A stretch of 45,385 nucleotides of DNA from Actinomycetes bacterium (lineage in GTDB: Bacteria > Actinomycetota > Acidimicrobiia > Acidimicrobiales > RAAP-2): positions 1 to 45,385 of the forward strand of contig JAJYWG010000174.1 in NCBI GenBank assembly GCA_021791615.1, given 5' to 3'. The notes under the pieces are model-generated. The model was not told where the DNA came from, did no database searches, and saw only the letters and a list, made by a program, of their open reading frames with translations. Below, in pieces: positions 24,663 to 32,148 of the stretch; the first letter of the stretch is position 1; each line of letters starts with the position of its first letter. A program made the position numbers and the translations under genes.

Positions 24663-24755
24663 GCTGTCACTTGCCAGCGACATGGGACTCTCATAATGGG
24701 AGTGTCCCCGGAGCAGCGCCGCGCCTGACTCTACATGGGACTGGCAAATGACAGC
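24663..24755 (+). repeat. Imperfect inverted repeat, possible IS-end pair
   Basis: GCTGTCACTTGCCAG (24663-24677) pairs with CTGGCAAATGACAGC (24741-24755) with one mismatch in 15. Inside the arms, CATGGGACT occurs at both ends (24681-24689 and 24734-24742) as a direct repeat. The 60-base interior codes for nothing. Such nested inverted and direct repeats are typical of terminal sequences of IS elements such as IS21-type ones, so this may be a collapsed element or a small non-autonomous one. The bases from 24481 to 24809 otherwise show no gene. Confidence 0.45.
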
Positions 24756-24809
24756 TGCCGATGGGCAGGGAACGGCCATGGATTCGGCGAACGCTGTGCG
24801 CCAGTCAGT

Positions 24810-25085
24810 TCAGCGCGGCCGGTAGACGTCGGCTCGGTGTTCGATCCGTAACAGATGTACGACTCGTGTCTCGTCATCGAGGCGGTAGATGACGCGGTAG
24901 GCACCGCGGCGAGCGGAGAAGTATCCGAACAGCTCGCGCCCGAGCGCCCCTCCAACCCGGTGAGGGTCGTCCCGAAGTGGTCCGTTGCAGAACTGCCACA
25001 CGGCCAGAGCCACCGACAGCGGCAGCCGCTGCTCGAGGGCTCGGCGAGCTGGGCCATAGACGCGAAGCTCGTAGCGCCCGCTCAC
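24810..25085 (-). CDS. RelE/ParE-family toxin
   Basis: 91 residues with the RelE fold pattern: initial strand YELRVYGPARRAL, helix region LPLSVALAVWQF, the GRELFGYFSARRGAYRVIYRLDD core strands, and a terminal IEHRADVY strand. The Arg-rich core (R60, R64 area) matches residues used on mRNA or gyrase by the family. GTG 25085 overlaps the antitoxin stop as GTGA. It probably cleaves mRNA at the ribosome or blocks gyrase when free of antitoxin. The antitoxin-first order is normal for the family. Confidence 0.88.
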   Translation of the reverse strand: MSGRYELRVYGPARRALEQRLPLSVALAVWQFCNGPLRDDPHRVGGALGRELFGYFSARRGAYRVIYRLDDETRVVHLLRIEHRADVYRPR

Positions 25086-25381
25086 GCGGCGCCGCTTTGG
25101 CGGCGGCGCCGTTCTTCGAGGAGTTTGGCCATCTCTTCAGCAGAGGTGAACTCGCCCCGGCTCGCCTCGGCCTCGGACTCGCGGATCTCGGCCAGGGCCT
25201 CGGGGTCCGCGAGCACGTCGAGGGTCTCCTCGATCGCGGCGAGGTCTTCGGGAGAGATGAGCACGGCCGCGGGGTGGCCGTGCTTGGTGATGGTTACCCG
25301 GCCGTGGGTGGTCTCGATCTGGGCCACCAGCTCCGAGAGGCGGTTCCGGGCATCAGCGAGGGGTAGCTCGTCCATCGCCAT
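25082..25381 (-). CDS. Phd/YefM-family antitoxin
   Basis: 99 residues from ATG 25381 (ATG 25375 also possible). The Phd/YefM DNA-binding half is LADARNRLSELVAQIE, VTITKHGHPAAVLISPED. The second half is a long acidic helix that would wrap the toxin. There is no ribosome site. A TATACT box at 25388-25383 places transcription start at or next to the initiation codon, which suggests a leaderless mRNA. The open frame continues upstream into an unrelated integrase remnant that should not be counted as part of this protein. Confidence 0.88.
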   Translation of the reverse strand: MAMDELPLADARNRLSELVAQIETTHGRVTITKHGHPAAVLISPEDLAAIEETLDVLADPEALAEIRESEAEASRGEFTSAEEMAKLLEERRRRQSGAA

Positions 25382-25519
25382 AAGTATAGGCAGAACTCTG
25401 GCGTAGGTCTTCTCCGCTCGCCTGTCCGTGCCGAGAGTGTGATGCATCGGCTGCGACCTTGAACTCTTGCCCTGGTGGACACCCGGATGGGAGCGCACCC
25501 GGAGGTCGACGCCCACTCC

Positions 25520-25645
25520 TATGGTCCGCGAGCCACCGCGGAAAGTCTTGGAGAGCTGGCGCAACTTGCCAGTCGCTGGGTCATTGCCCAGAGAGAGCCC
25601 AAGCTCCCACACACCGTCCCGAATCTGGCGCTTCGATCCCCTCAC
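25520..25645 (-). pseudogene. Tyrosine integrase N-terminal remnant
   Basis: GTG 25645 opens GSKRQIRDGVWELGLSLG, then DPATGKLRQLSKTFRGGSRT. This is the arm-binding start of actinobacterial phage/ICE tyrosine recombinases. Homology ends after about 42 codons, and the frame then runs on through unrelated sequence into the antitoxin gene. The core-binding and catalytic domains are gone. It sits about 90 bases from a tRNA 3'-half, the classic place for an integrase. Confidence 0.7.
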
Positions 25646-25690
25646 GAAGCCATAGCAGCCCGTTCATGGGATGGATTCCCGGACAGCAGA

Positions 25691-25716
25691 AGGGCCGGTG
25701 CCTGCGCACCGGCCCT
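25691..25716 (-). terminator. Perfect 11-bp hairpin downstream of the tRNA remnant
   Basis: AGGGCCGGTGC (25691-25701) pairs perfectly with GCACCGGCCCT (25706-25716) around a CTGC loop. There is no T-run on either side, so it would be a GC-rich actinobacterial-style terminator. It lies 19 bases beyond the 3' end of the tRNA-Met fragment on the same strand and was probably the tRNA terminator. Confidence 0.7.
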
Positions 25717-25734
25717 GAACTGCACTTTCGCTAG

Positions 25735-25776
25735 TGGCGGGGGCAGGATTTGAACCTGCGACCTTCGGGTTATGAG
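25735..25776 (-). other. tRNA-Met(CAT) 3' half: attachment-site scar
   Basis: The minus strand reads the anticodon loop CTCATAA (25776-25770), the 3' side of the anticodon stem (CCCGA), the variable loop, a perfect T arm GCAGG-TTCAAAT-CCTGC and the acceptor strand CCCCGCC plus discriminator A (25735). CCA is not encoded. Beyond the anticodon loop the sequence no longer fits a tRNA: the matching TCGGG is absent. A 42-base tRNA 3' end beginning at the anticodon loop is the usual core (attL/attR) of tyrosine-integrase elements. The intact tRNA is not in the window. Confidence 0.75.
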
Positions 25777-26110
25777 ATCGTGTGGCGGTGCTGATAAAGA
25801 GCTAGGCACAGCGCTGACCTGCACTTTCGATGACGGGTAGTGACAAGTTATTCCGCTAAGTGACGTGACCTTATCGCGCGATAGTCGCGCAAATTCAGAC
25901 CTTCTACCAGTGCCCTCCTGGGCTCTCGCTGGATCCCGACTTTCGGACACCTGCTGCAGCCTGCACAGCATCCTCCCACCTCTCGTAGTCGAAGACGATG
26001 GGCTCGAGCTGTTGGCGAGACTCGATGGTTGACGAGTGCACAGGATGACCGTTGCACCGCCGTCCAGGTAGGAGTACACGCGGAGGTTCTGGAAACGCCG
26101 CTCTCGGGCG

Positions 26111-26398
26111 CTACGCGCTCTTCAGGTACTGGCGGAGCGCTCTGCGGATGAGCTCGGAGACCGTGACGCCCTCGGTCTGTGCCCGTCGGGCGACTTCGTC
26201 ACGAAGCTCGGGTTCCAGCCGCACCGACTCCACTGACTTGGCAGCGTCACCGAGCGGGGGTCGGCCAGGTCCCCGGCGTCGTCCCTTCAGCTGACCAGGC
26301 TCGTAGCCGCGTGCGGCCTCCTCGGCGAAGCGCTCGATCATCTCGTCGGTGATCGGCTCGCCGCTCTTGGTGTATCCGTAGGTGTGCTGATCGGTCAT
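26111..26398 (-). CDS. Ribbon-helix-helix antitoxin-like protein
   Basis: 95 residues. The C-terminal part VESVRLEPELRDEVARRAQ, VTVSELIRRALRQYL is a ribbon-helix-helix (CopG/Arc-like) DNA-binding domain. The N-terminal half is flexible and rich in Arg, Gly and Pro. It follows the toxin gene directly (TGATG junction), with GGAG before ATG 26398; an in-frame GTG three bases upstream is less well spaced. It probably neutralises the upstream toxin and represses the pair. Toxin-first order recalls brnT-brnA. Confidence 0.82.
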   Translation of the reverse strand: MTDQHTYGYTKSGEPITDEMIERFAEEAARGYEPGQLKGRRRGPGRPPLGDAAKSVESVRLEPELRDEVARRAQTEGVTVSELIRRALRQYLKSA

Positions 26399-26640
26399 CA
26401 CTCTCCTCTGAAGAGCTCCTGGGCGCTCGAGCGCCGAAGTGTCAGCGCGTGGATCACCAGCTCCTCTCCTTCGAGGACCAAGACGACCAGCTCGAGCAGG
26501 TTCGAAGCGCGGTCGGGCCCGGCGAGCAGGAAGCGCGGAGGATCGTCGCCCAGCTCGACCCAGGTGACCGAGTGGCCCAAAGCGTGTTCGATGTCCTCGT
26601 CCGCGACGCCGTGGCGCCGAGCTGACTCAGGGATCTCCAC
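26398..26640 (-). CDS. Small BrnT-like toxin candidate
   Basis: 80 residues from GTG 26640. The sequence starts VEIPESARRHGVADEDIEHAL, then has WVELGDDPPRFLLAGPDRASNLLELVV and ends with VIHALTLRRSSAQELF. The order of helix with R-H, two strands, and terminal IHA-xxxR strand matches short RelE-superfamily toxins of the BrnT/DUF4258 sort found beside ribbon-helix-helix antitoxins. TATACT at 26652-26647 puts the transcription start at the GTG, so the message is probably leaderless. The open frame extends upstream but without homology. Confidence 0.75.
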   Translation of the reverse strand: MEIPESARRHGVADEDIEHALGHSVTWVELGDDPPRFLLAGPDRASNLLELVVLVLEGEELVIHALTLRRSSAQELFRGE

Positions 26641-26749
26641 ACAGTATAAGCGTAATACAAGAAACCATGATGACGGGCTTGTCTGGCTTCTCGATCCAGT
26701 TCGGCCACTACCGGCGGGGGCGATCAAACACCGGCCCTCTCACCCCAGG

Positions 26750-26952
26750 GTGGCGCAGCAGTCCGGCCACAACGCGCACCGGCCCCACCGGTCCCTCAGG
26801 CGGCACCGCCTGCTGATTCCGAAGCGACAGCTCGCGTCCTGTCGACGTCGACCCGGCCAGAATACGAAGAACCGATCGTCTGGGCAGCACCATCCACAAG
26901 TACCGACTGGCTGCCTGGGCTGGGCGGACGCGGTTCTTGGCACCTACAGTCT
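26750..26952 (+). pseudogene. IS481/IS3-type transposase C-terminal remnant, frameshifted
   Basis: One frame reads SGHNAHRPHRSLR, the strand near the last catalytic residue of integrase-core (rve) transposases. About 90 bases on, a different frame reads DRLGSTIHKYRLAA, the usual end of IS481-type transposases. The two motifs are in the right order but in different frames. The rest of the 555-base gap from 26641 to 27195 shows nothing else I can support. Confidence 0.6.
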
Positions 26953-27195
26953 CATGAGCTTGTCGACTACAGGGCCCACTCAGGTCTTCATGGACTTCCT
27001 CCGCTCCGAGTACCGGGGATTGATGGGATCGCGTACCAATCCTCGCGAACGGGTCGCCCGCGCTGCGCTCTTGAGATAGACAACGCTCACTGCGTCAACG
27101 ACAATGCACCCGTCGGGTCCGATGCTGGGCCGCTTCGACTGATGCTCAATCAGTGGCGGATCCACCGGCGCCCAGGGCTCACGCCTTCCTTCGAC

Positions 27196-28650
27196 CTACA
27201 TGAACATTCGGTACGGGTACTCTCCGTTAGGCAACTCAGGCACGTTGGCGATCGTCCGAGCGAGTCGGCGAGAGTACTGCAACGTCACCGGCACAGGGTC
27301 GTAGAGCGCATCGTTGTTCCAGTCCATCTTGGTCAGGGCCAGGGCCTCGAGGCCGGCGAGTTCGAGGGGCCCCTTGCCTGCGTGGCGAGTGATCAGCAGG
27401 GGCCTTGGGATGCTCTTCCCGCCTTGGTAGAAGTGGCCGCGGGCGGCTACTGCCGGAGCGTCCCCAGCCCCCCACAGCAGGGCCGCCGACCCTGACATCG
27501 GCACGAGCGTACCCCGGGACACGGGATACTTCGATGGCTCGCTTGGCCTTTCGGTCTGGCTGGGCTGGAGCAACACCCCGCGCCATGCCACATGGACGGT
27601 GATCTCAAGGCACTCGATCTCGTCTACCGCGGCCAAGGCGTCGGCAACTCCGGCCAGCTCCTCTTCGGTGAACCGCGTTAACTTGTGAATCACCGCGCGG
27701 CGTGGCAGATCTCCACCGTTTCGCGCCTGGTACACCCGCAGACTCCGGGCCAGCACGGCGCGCATGTCGCCGCGGCTGAGGTAGGGGTTTGAGCGCCCTT
27801 CCTCGATGCGGACGTCAGGGTCGGTGGCCTGGTAGGCAACGAACTGCATCCCACCCCCATCGGAGTCGAACACCTGGGAGCAGCACGTGACAATGTCGGC
27901 ATTTCTCGGGTCACCCCGGAAGGCATATGCCAACCCGATGAAGGCGGTGGCGGGAGGATCGCCGGGGATTGGGCCCAGCTTCCAGGGGATGCCACCGGCC
28001 TTAACGTATTGCGCGATGCCCAGGCGCCACGAGCGAGAGGCCAGCAAGTTGAACGAGAAGGTTCGATCGTTAACTACCTGGGTAGGAATGGCCTGGAGCG
28101 AGCCCATCGCCTTGGTGAAGTCGTGCGCATCGAAAGTGGTGCTGCGGCACGTGTCCTGCCACGCGTCAGGAAGATGGACAAAGGCAACATCGAACTCGGC
28201 GCGCACCGTCGCCAGCTGAGCGAGCGCGGCGTTGAGAGCGGCAGCCAAGCGCTCAGTTCGGGTCCCCGAGGTGCCAAGGGAATCGAGGTCCTCGGGCCAT
28301 GCAACGTGAGCGCCGGCGTGTTCGGCCAGCGCGATGTCTGAGCCGAAGAGCTGGGCGAACCCAGGGTAGGCCGGCACATAGTCAGCGCGATCACGAGGCC
28401 GATGGGCCGCCCGCAAGCTCCTCAGCAGTTCGCGGACGGGTCGTTGCCCCGACCGTGGACCAATGCTGGCGACCCGGATGGTCTGCGTGTAGACGGAAAA
28501 CGAGGCCCTGGAGAACGGCCCATGCCGGGCCAGGCCCCGCAATGGATTGGTGTCAAAGGCGTTGGTATCCGACGCGTCGAACGCCAAGAGAGGTTCATCG
28601 AGCGCCGAGTACGGCGGGAGCCGCGATGCAGCGGATTTGCTCGTGCTCAT
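27196..28650 (-). CDS. Short prokaryotic Argonaute (MID-PIWI) of a SPARSA system
   Basis: 484 residues, the size of a short pAgo with no N or PAZ domain. The MID domain carries YVKAGGIPWKL (215-225), the signature for binding the 5' phosphate of the guide. The PIWI part runs to the end (RMFM). At the first catalytic position, IGLAYAFRG, the Asp is absent, so the slicer site should be dead, as is usual in short pAgos. ATG 28650 overlaps the SIR2-APAZ stop as ATGA; an ORF start 39 bases earlier is rejected. The guide RNA-loaded protein would detect invading plasmid or phage DNA and activate the SIR2 partner. Confidence 0.9.
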   Translation of the reverse strand: MSTSKSAASRLPPYSALDEPLLAFDASDTNAFDTNPLRGLARHGPFSRASFSVYTQTIRVASIGPRSGQRPVRELLRSLRAAHRPRDRADYVPAYPGFAQLFGSDIALAEHAGAHVAWPEDLDSLGTSGTRTERLAAALNAALAQLATVRAEFDVAFVHLPDAWQDTCRSTTFDAHDFTKAMGSLQAIPTQVVNDRTFSFNLLASRSWRLGIAQYVKAGGIPWKLGPIPGDPPATAFIGLAYAFRGDPRNADIVTCCSQVFDSDGGGMQFVAYQATDPDVRIEEGRSNPYLSRGDMRAVLARSLRVYQARNGGDLPRRAVIHKLTRFTEEELAGVADALAAVDEIECLEITVHVAWRGVLLQPSQTERPSEPSKYPVSRGTLVPMSGSAALLWGAGDAPAVAARGHFYQGGKSIPRPLLITRHAGKGPLELAGLEALALTKMDWNNDALYDPVPVTLQYSRRLARTIANVPELPNGEYPYRMFM

Positions 28651-30491
28651 TGACGTACCTCGAGATTGAATCGGCCTGGACGGCACCATCCGGTGGTCCG
28701 GCGCGCCGTGAACCGGGCATCGATACCATCGGTCTCACCAATACCAAACGATGAGATCGTTTCCTCCTTGTCAGAGATGAGCAGATGAGCCCATCCATCG
28801 ATGATGTTGTTCCATGCGGTGTTGTAGCGCCGAGCCCATCGCTCCCGCCGCCAATCGGCCAGAGCTTCGATGTCAGGATCTCGTCGAGGTCCCGAATCTC
28901 CGATTCGCGTTGGTCGCTCGACCCACGTAAAGGGATTTACAACGCACCACCATCGACCGAGCCAGAATTCGAGATGTACGTCTACTGCTTCGGCGTAGCG
29001 GCGGCCGATCCTTGGGGCGGTGCCGAACAATCGATCGCCGTATCTCTTCTCAAGTTCGCTGAGCATACGCTGGCCCTCATGTGTCCGGCCGTCCTGGCGT
29101 TCCGCTGGCGGTGAGACCGAGATGAGGGCGTGGCCACGTCGGTCACTTAGTAGGGGAAGAACCGGACGCCCCCGCGCCAAAGCCTTGATCAGAGCTTCGT
29201 AGAGCAGCCCTAGCGCCCAGCTGTCGTTGGTGGGATCCAGTGCGATCTCACCGTCGATGGCCGGGCCAAAGGATGCGAGCGCAGTCGCCAACTCGGCATC
29301 CCGGCCGAAGGCGGCGACTCCGTTGCCAGTGACAGCAAGAGCAACCCGGCCCTTCACTCCGGCCACCTTGACCGCCTCCCTCAACTCGGCAAGGGGCGCC
29401 GAGGTGCTCAAGGTGATCCGTCGCGCGACGGTAGGAATCGAGAGCAACGGGAGGCCCGAGGTCCGGAGTACCGGGAACTCCTGTGCGTCCATGGTAGGCA
29501 GATTCACCGGCACGACGCGGGCCGCCGGTCGGGATGCCCGAACGTAATCATCGAGCGGAGGGGTGAGATCGAGCTGCCGTTCCAGCGCACCCATCAACTC
29601 GTCGAAGTTCTCGGAGGCAACCAAGTGTACGTCGACGCCCCTGCTGGCCGCCAGATTCAAGAAGTAGGTGACGGCTGGCAACGGTTCGACACCGTGGCGG
29701 ACGACCCAAAACAGGCCAACCGGGAAGGATCCCTCCGGCTTATCGAACACGCTGGCGAGGGCGTCCATCACTGATTGGTCTCTTCCGCTGTACCCGGCAA
29801 CGACGAGACCAAAGCGCCGGCACGCGGCAACGAGGACCTGGCGCAGGGTCTCGTCTTGGTGGGCGAGCTCTGCGTCGATGTTCTTCAGACCTTCGGACTG
29901 GTAGTCACCGTGGAGCTTGACCAGTAGGGGCCATGCACCCTCGGCCACGCAGCGCTCGGCCACGTCGACCGCGTTGAGGTCCGAGGTGGCCAGGCGGGCT
30001 TGATCCTTCGGCTCCAACAGGGCGTCTGCCTCCGTGGACGAGTTCTCGATCAGCCGGTCGAAGTTGGAGGTGAAGATTGCTGGCACCCGGCGACTCGCCA
30101 CACACGCCGCCAGAACCCGATGCCCGAACGAGGGAGCGCCACGGCGAATCTGCCTTTCTATATAAATCCGCCGATCCGTCGGATCCGGATAGACGGCCTC
30201 GAAGAAGGCGGAGTACTCGCTCGGATCGCCGTTTGGGGGCATCCCACGCTGCGCGTCGAAGTGCTCGCAGATCCGCTCGATCCACAGGGGATCCACAGCA
30301 TCGATTTCTCGACGCGGCAAGTTGGTGTCGCGGCAGAATAGCCTGGCTTTAAAGTCGACGATCATGTCGTAGCCGGTGGGGATCCCGGCAGCGGCCGAGC
30401 ACCCCGCCCCGACGAACCAGGCGAGACGGGGTGCTCGGGCGGCGAAGGTGAGAGCGAAGTCCGAGGCGCTCAGGGTCCCTACAGCCGTCAT
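28647..30491 (-). CDS. SIR2-APAZ effector of a SPARSA system
   Basis: 614 residues. The SIR2 domain has GAG at 28-30, TSNFDRL with N143, KLHGD with H194 and GYSGRD at 233-238. The NAD-binding and catalytic residues all look intact. The rest (about 300-614) fits an APAZ domain, which replaces the missing N/PAZ lobe of the pAgo. In characterised SIR2-APAZ/pAgo systems, recognition of invader DNA triggers NAD+ depletion and cell death or dormancy. ATG 30491 has GGGGAG five bases upstream and overlaps the stop of a transposon-derived frame. I am confident of the family; activity is inferred. Confidence 0.9.
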   Translation of the reverse strand: MTAVGTLSASDFALTFAARAPRLAWFVGAGCSAAAGIPTGYDMIVDFKARLFCRDTNLPRREIDAVDPLWIERICEHFDAQRGMPPNGDPSEYSAFFEAVYPDPTDRRIYIERQIRRGAPSFGHRVLAACVASRRVPAIFTSNFDRLIENSSTEADALLEPKDQARLATSDLNAVDVAERCVAEGAWPLLVKLHGDYQSEGLKNIDAELAHQDETLRQVLVAACRRFGLVVAGYSGRDQSVMDALASVFDKPEGSFPVGLFWVVRHGVEPLPAVTYFLNLAASRGVDVHLVASENFDELMGALERQLDLTPPLDDYVRASRPAARVVPVNLPTMDAQEFPVLRTSGLPLLSIPTVARRITLSTSAPLAELREAVKVAGVKGRVALAVTGNGVAAFGRDAELATALASFGPAIDGEIALDPTNDSWALGLLYEALIKALARGRPVLPLLSDRRGHALISVSPPAERQDGRTHEGQRMLSELEKRYGDRLFGTAPRIGRRYAEAVDVHLEFWLGRWWCVVNPFTWVERPTRIGDSGPRRDPDIEALADWRRERWARRYNTAWNNIIDGWAHLLISDKEETISSFGIGETDGIDARFTARRTTGWCRPGRFNLEVRQ

Positions 30492-30910
30492 GTGCGCTCC
30501 CCGCTGCAATGCACGCAGGTCGCTGGCTTCACGATCATGGTCTGCTCAGGCGCTGGCACCTCGGCCACGCGCTGGATCGTCCACATGTCGGTGGGGTAGC
30601 CGTTGGCCAATGAACCCAACTTCAACTGGCGCTCGACAGCCTTGAAGTCGGCCGTGTCGAGCTGTGGTAGGCGACCAGCCCTGCCTGCACCCTTCAACGC
30701 TGCGGTTCCCCCGGCCACCCAGTCGGCATGCCAGCGGCTCACGCTTTGGCGCGACACCTCGAGCTCACGCATGACATAGGCCTGATACTTGCCCTGCCGG
30801 AACAGCTGGCCAGCACGCTTTCGCCGGCGCTCCATGGCGGCGAAGTCGCGTCGGGCACCGGTTCGCAGGGTCCCGACGACCAACACGAACAGCACGCAGA
30901 TGAGAGGCAT
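30488..30910 (-). pseudogene. Chimeric IS630-type transposase fragment (HTH domain)
   Basis: From ATG 30910 (GGGAG nine bases upstream): a hydrophobic start, then RTGARRDFAAMERRRKRAG and ELEVSRQSVSRWHADWVAGG, the helix-turn-helix of IS630-type transposases. It continues KGAGRAGRLPQLD to WTIQRVAEV, after which the DDE core should follow. Instead the frame switches to EQTMIVKPATCVHC, resembling the zinc-binding stretch of IS66-type transposases, and stops. The last codon overlaps the SIR2-APAZ start as ATGA. It may be only debris, but a translated HTH protein coupled to the defence genes could regulate them. Confidence 0.6.
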
Positions 30911-31399
30911 GAAGAAATTCTCCCACGTGAGCGGGAAGATATGAGAGTACGGTTCCGGCTGTCTTCTCGCCGGTGTCTTGCCGCTCACTCGGTATGGTCT
31001 CCGACCCTTTCGTGGAGTGCTCGTCCAGTGGGCGATTGGGTGCGTTGACCCTTCTGGAGCGACCTTCAGCCTCAGCACCAGCGTCGCCGCGGAGCGTCAC
31101 GTTGTCCAGCTAAACTTTACTCAAGTGAGCAGGCTTCGCCCGCCAGACCTAGGGATGGGACTTTGCCTGTACCAGGTTGCGCCTGAGCGTCGTCATATCG
31201 CATCCTTCTGCCAAGACCGCCGCAGGTGGGCAGGGTCCTTGGCCAGTTCGATCCTCGCATGATGCACCGGTCACGGCGTCGTCCTGGACCAGGCCCTTTC
31301 CGACTGGACCTCCCAGCCAGCCCACTACCAGTCGGCATGTCTATGGACGGAGGCCCTCCGGCATCTGCGCGTCGCCACGATGACCTGACCATTGCGGAA
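30911..31399 (+). other. Gap with no supported gene
   Basis: About 490 bases separate the IS630 fragment from the next gene. On the minus strand a short scrap, HARIELAKDPAHLRRSWQKD, looks protein-like but has a stop before and after it. I see no promoter, RNA gene or repeat that I would defend. It is most likely decayed mobile DNA. Confidence 0.5.
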
Positions 31400-32023
31400 T
31401 CACGGTTCGACGATCCACGTCGTCGGCGCTGCGCCCTCTACGTGCATGGTCGCCCCCGGCCGAGTGGCCTTCAACCACTCCCCCGAGGACGGTGACACGG
31501 CCAGGAGCTTCCGTGCTGGCCGGTCGCCGGGTCCCGTGCAATTGCAATTGCAATTGCTGAGGGTGGCCAGATCCTTGACCATTTTCCTGTTCGCGTTGCC
31601 GTCTCCGGCGACGTCGCTCACCTCGAAGACCATCTTGTCGACCTTGTTGGTGACAACAAGATCGTGCGAGCAGGTTTCCTTCGCCCCTCGGCTCGTCGTC
31701 GGGTGGCATTCCTCCACATGAGTCATGTTCTGTGTCTTAGCCCAACCGAGTGCGTCAATGAGGCGTTCGACGGTGGCTAGCTGATTGAGCAGCTCTCCGA
31801 GTGGTTGAGTTGTGACGCCCACCAGATCATGGACTCCTACGACGCTCACCGGATTCCTCTTGAGGTTGACGGCCCAATAGTTCCCAGTAGCTGCAGTTGG
31901 CTCAGGTATGGCCTGAGTAGCGGCGTACATCTGCGTGATGAGGGCATAATGAGCGGCGGTCAACTCCTCAATGTATTTGCCAAGCGTGGTCTTAACGGTA
32001 ACGGGCTGCAGAAGGTAGGGCAT
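31400..32023 (-). CDS. Unknown protein with a nuclease-like HDLVV...FEVSD segment
   Basis: 207 residues, family not recognised. The N-terminal half is helical. The middle reads CSHDLVVTNKVDKMVFEVSDV and NRKMVKDLATL, reminiscent of PD-(D/E)xK-like cores (D, then E-x-S/D), but that is a guess. A Cys/Asn run (NCNCNC) encoded by three CAATTG repeats follows, then a low-complexity tail. ATG 32023 has no ribosome site; CATACT lies six bases upstream, so the message may be leaderless. The island context suggests a defence or mobile-element role. Confidence 0.5.
   Translation of the reverse strand: MPYLLQPVTVKTTLGKYIEELTAAHYALITQMYAATQAIPEPTAATGNYWAVNLKRNPVSVVGVHDLVGVTTQPLGELLNQLATVERLIDALGWAKTQNMTHVEECHPTTSRGAKETCSHDLVVTNKVDKMVFEVSDVAGDGNANRKMVKDLATLSNCNCNCTGPGDRPARKLLAVSPSSGEWLKATRPGATMHVEGAAPTTWIVEP
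31538..31555 (+). repeat. Triple GCAATT repeat (three MfeI-like CAATTG sites)
   Basis: Three head-to-tail 6-base units, each giving the palindrome CAATTG, in DNA that is otherwise GC-rich. They encode Asn-Cys-Asn-Cys-Asn-Cys in the minus-strand gene. The unit length keeps the frame if copy number changes. Confidence 0.9.
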
Positions 32024-32148
32024 CTTTCTAGTATGTCAGAGCCGTCCCATGTTGTGATGGAAGGTAGCGCGCGCCGGTGGCGGCAGGGGTGACCGATGCC
32101 ACCCCTGCCGCTACCGAACCACGAACCAGTGGCCTAGCTACCCCCAGC

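Noticed and set aside
25642..26079. 145-codon minus-strand ORF crossing the tRNA fragment
   Set aside because: It contains the SQVQILPPP-type peptide that arises when tRNA 3' ends are translated. No domain or ribosome site supports it, and 25777-26110 appears to hold only decayed DNA.
31141..31280. Minus-strand scrap HARIELAKDPAHLRRSWQKD
   Set aside because: Stops on both sides within about 25 codons and no start context; treated as debris.
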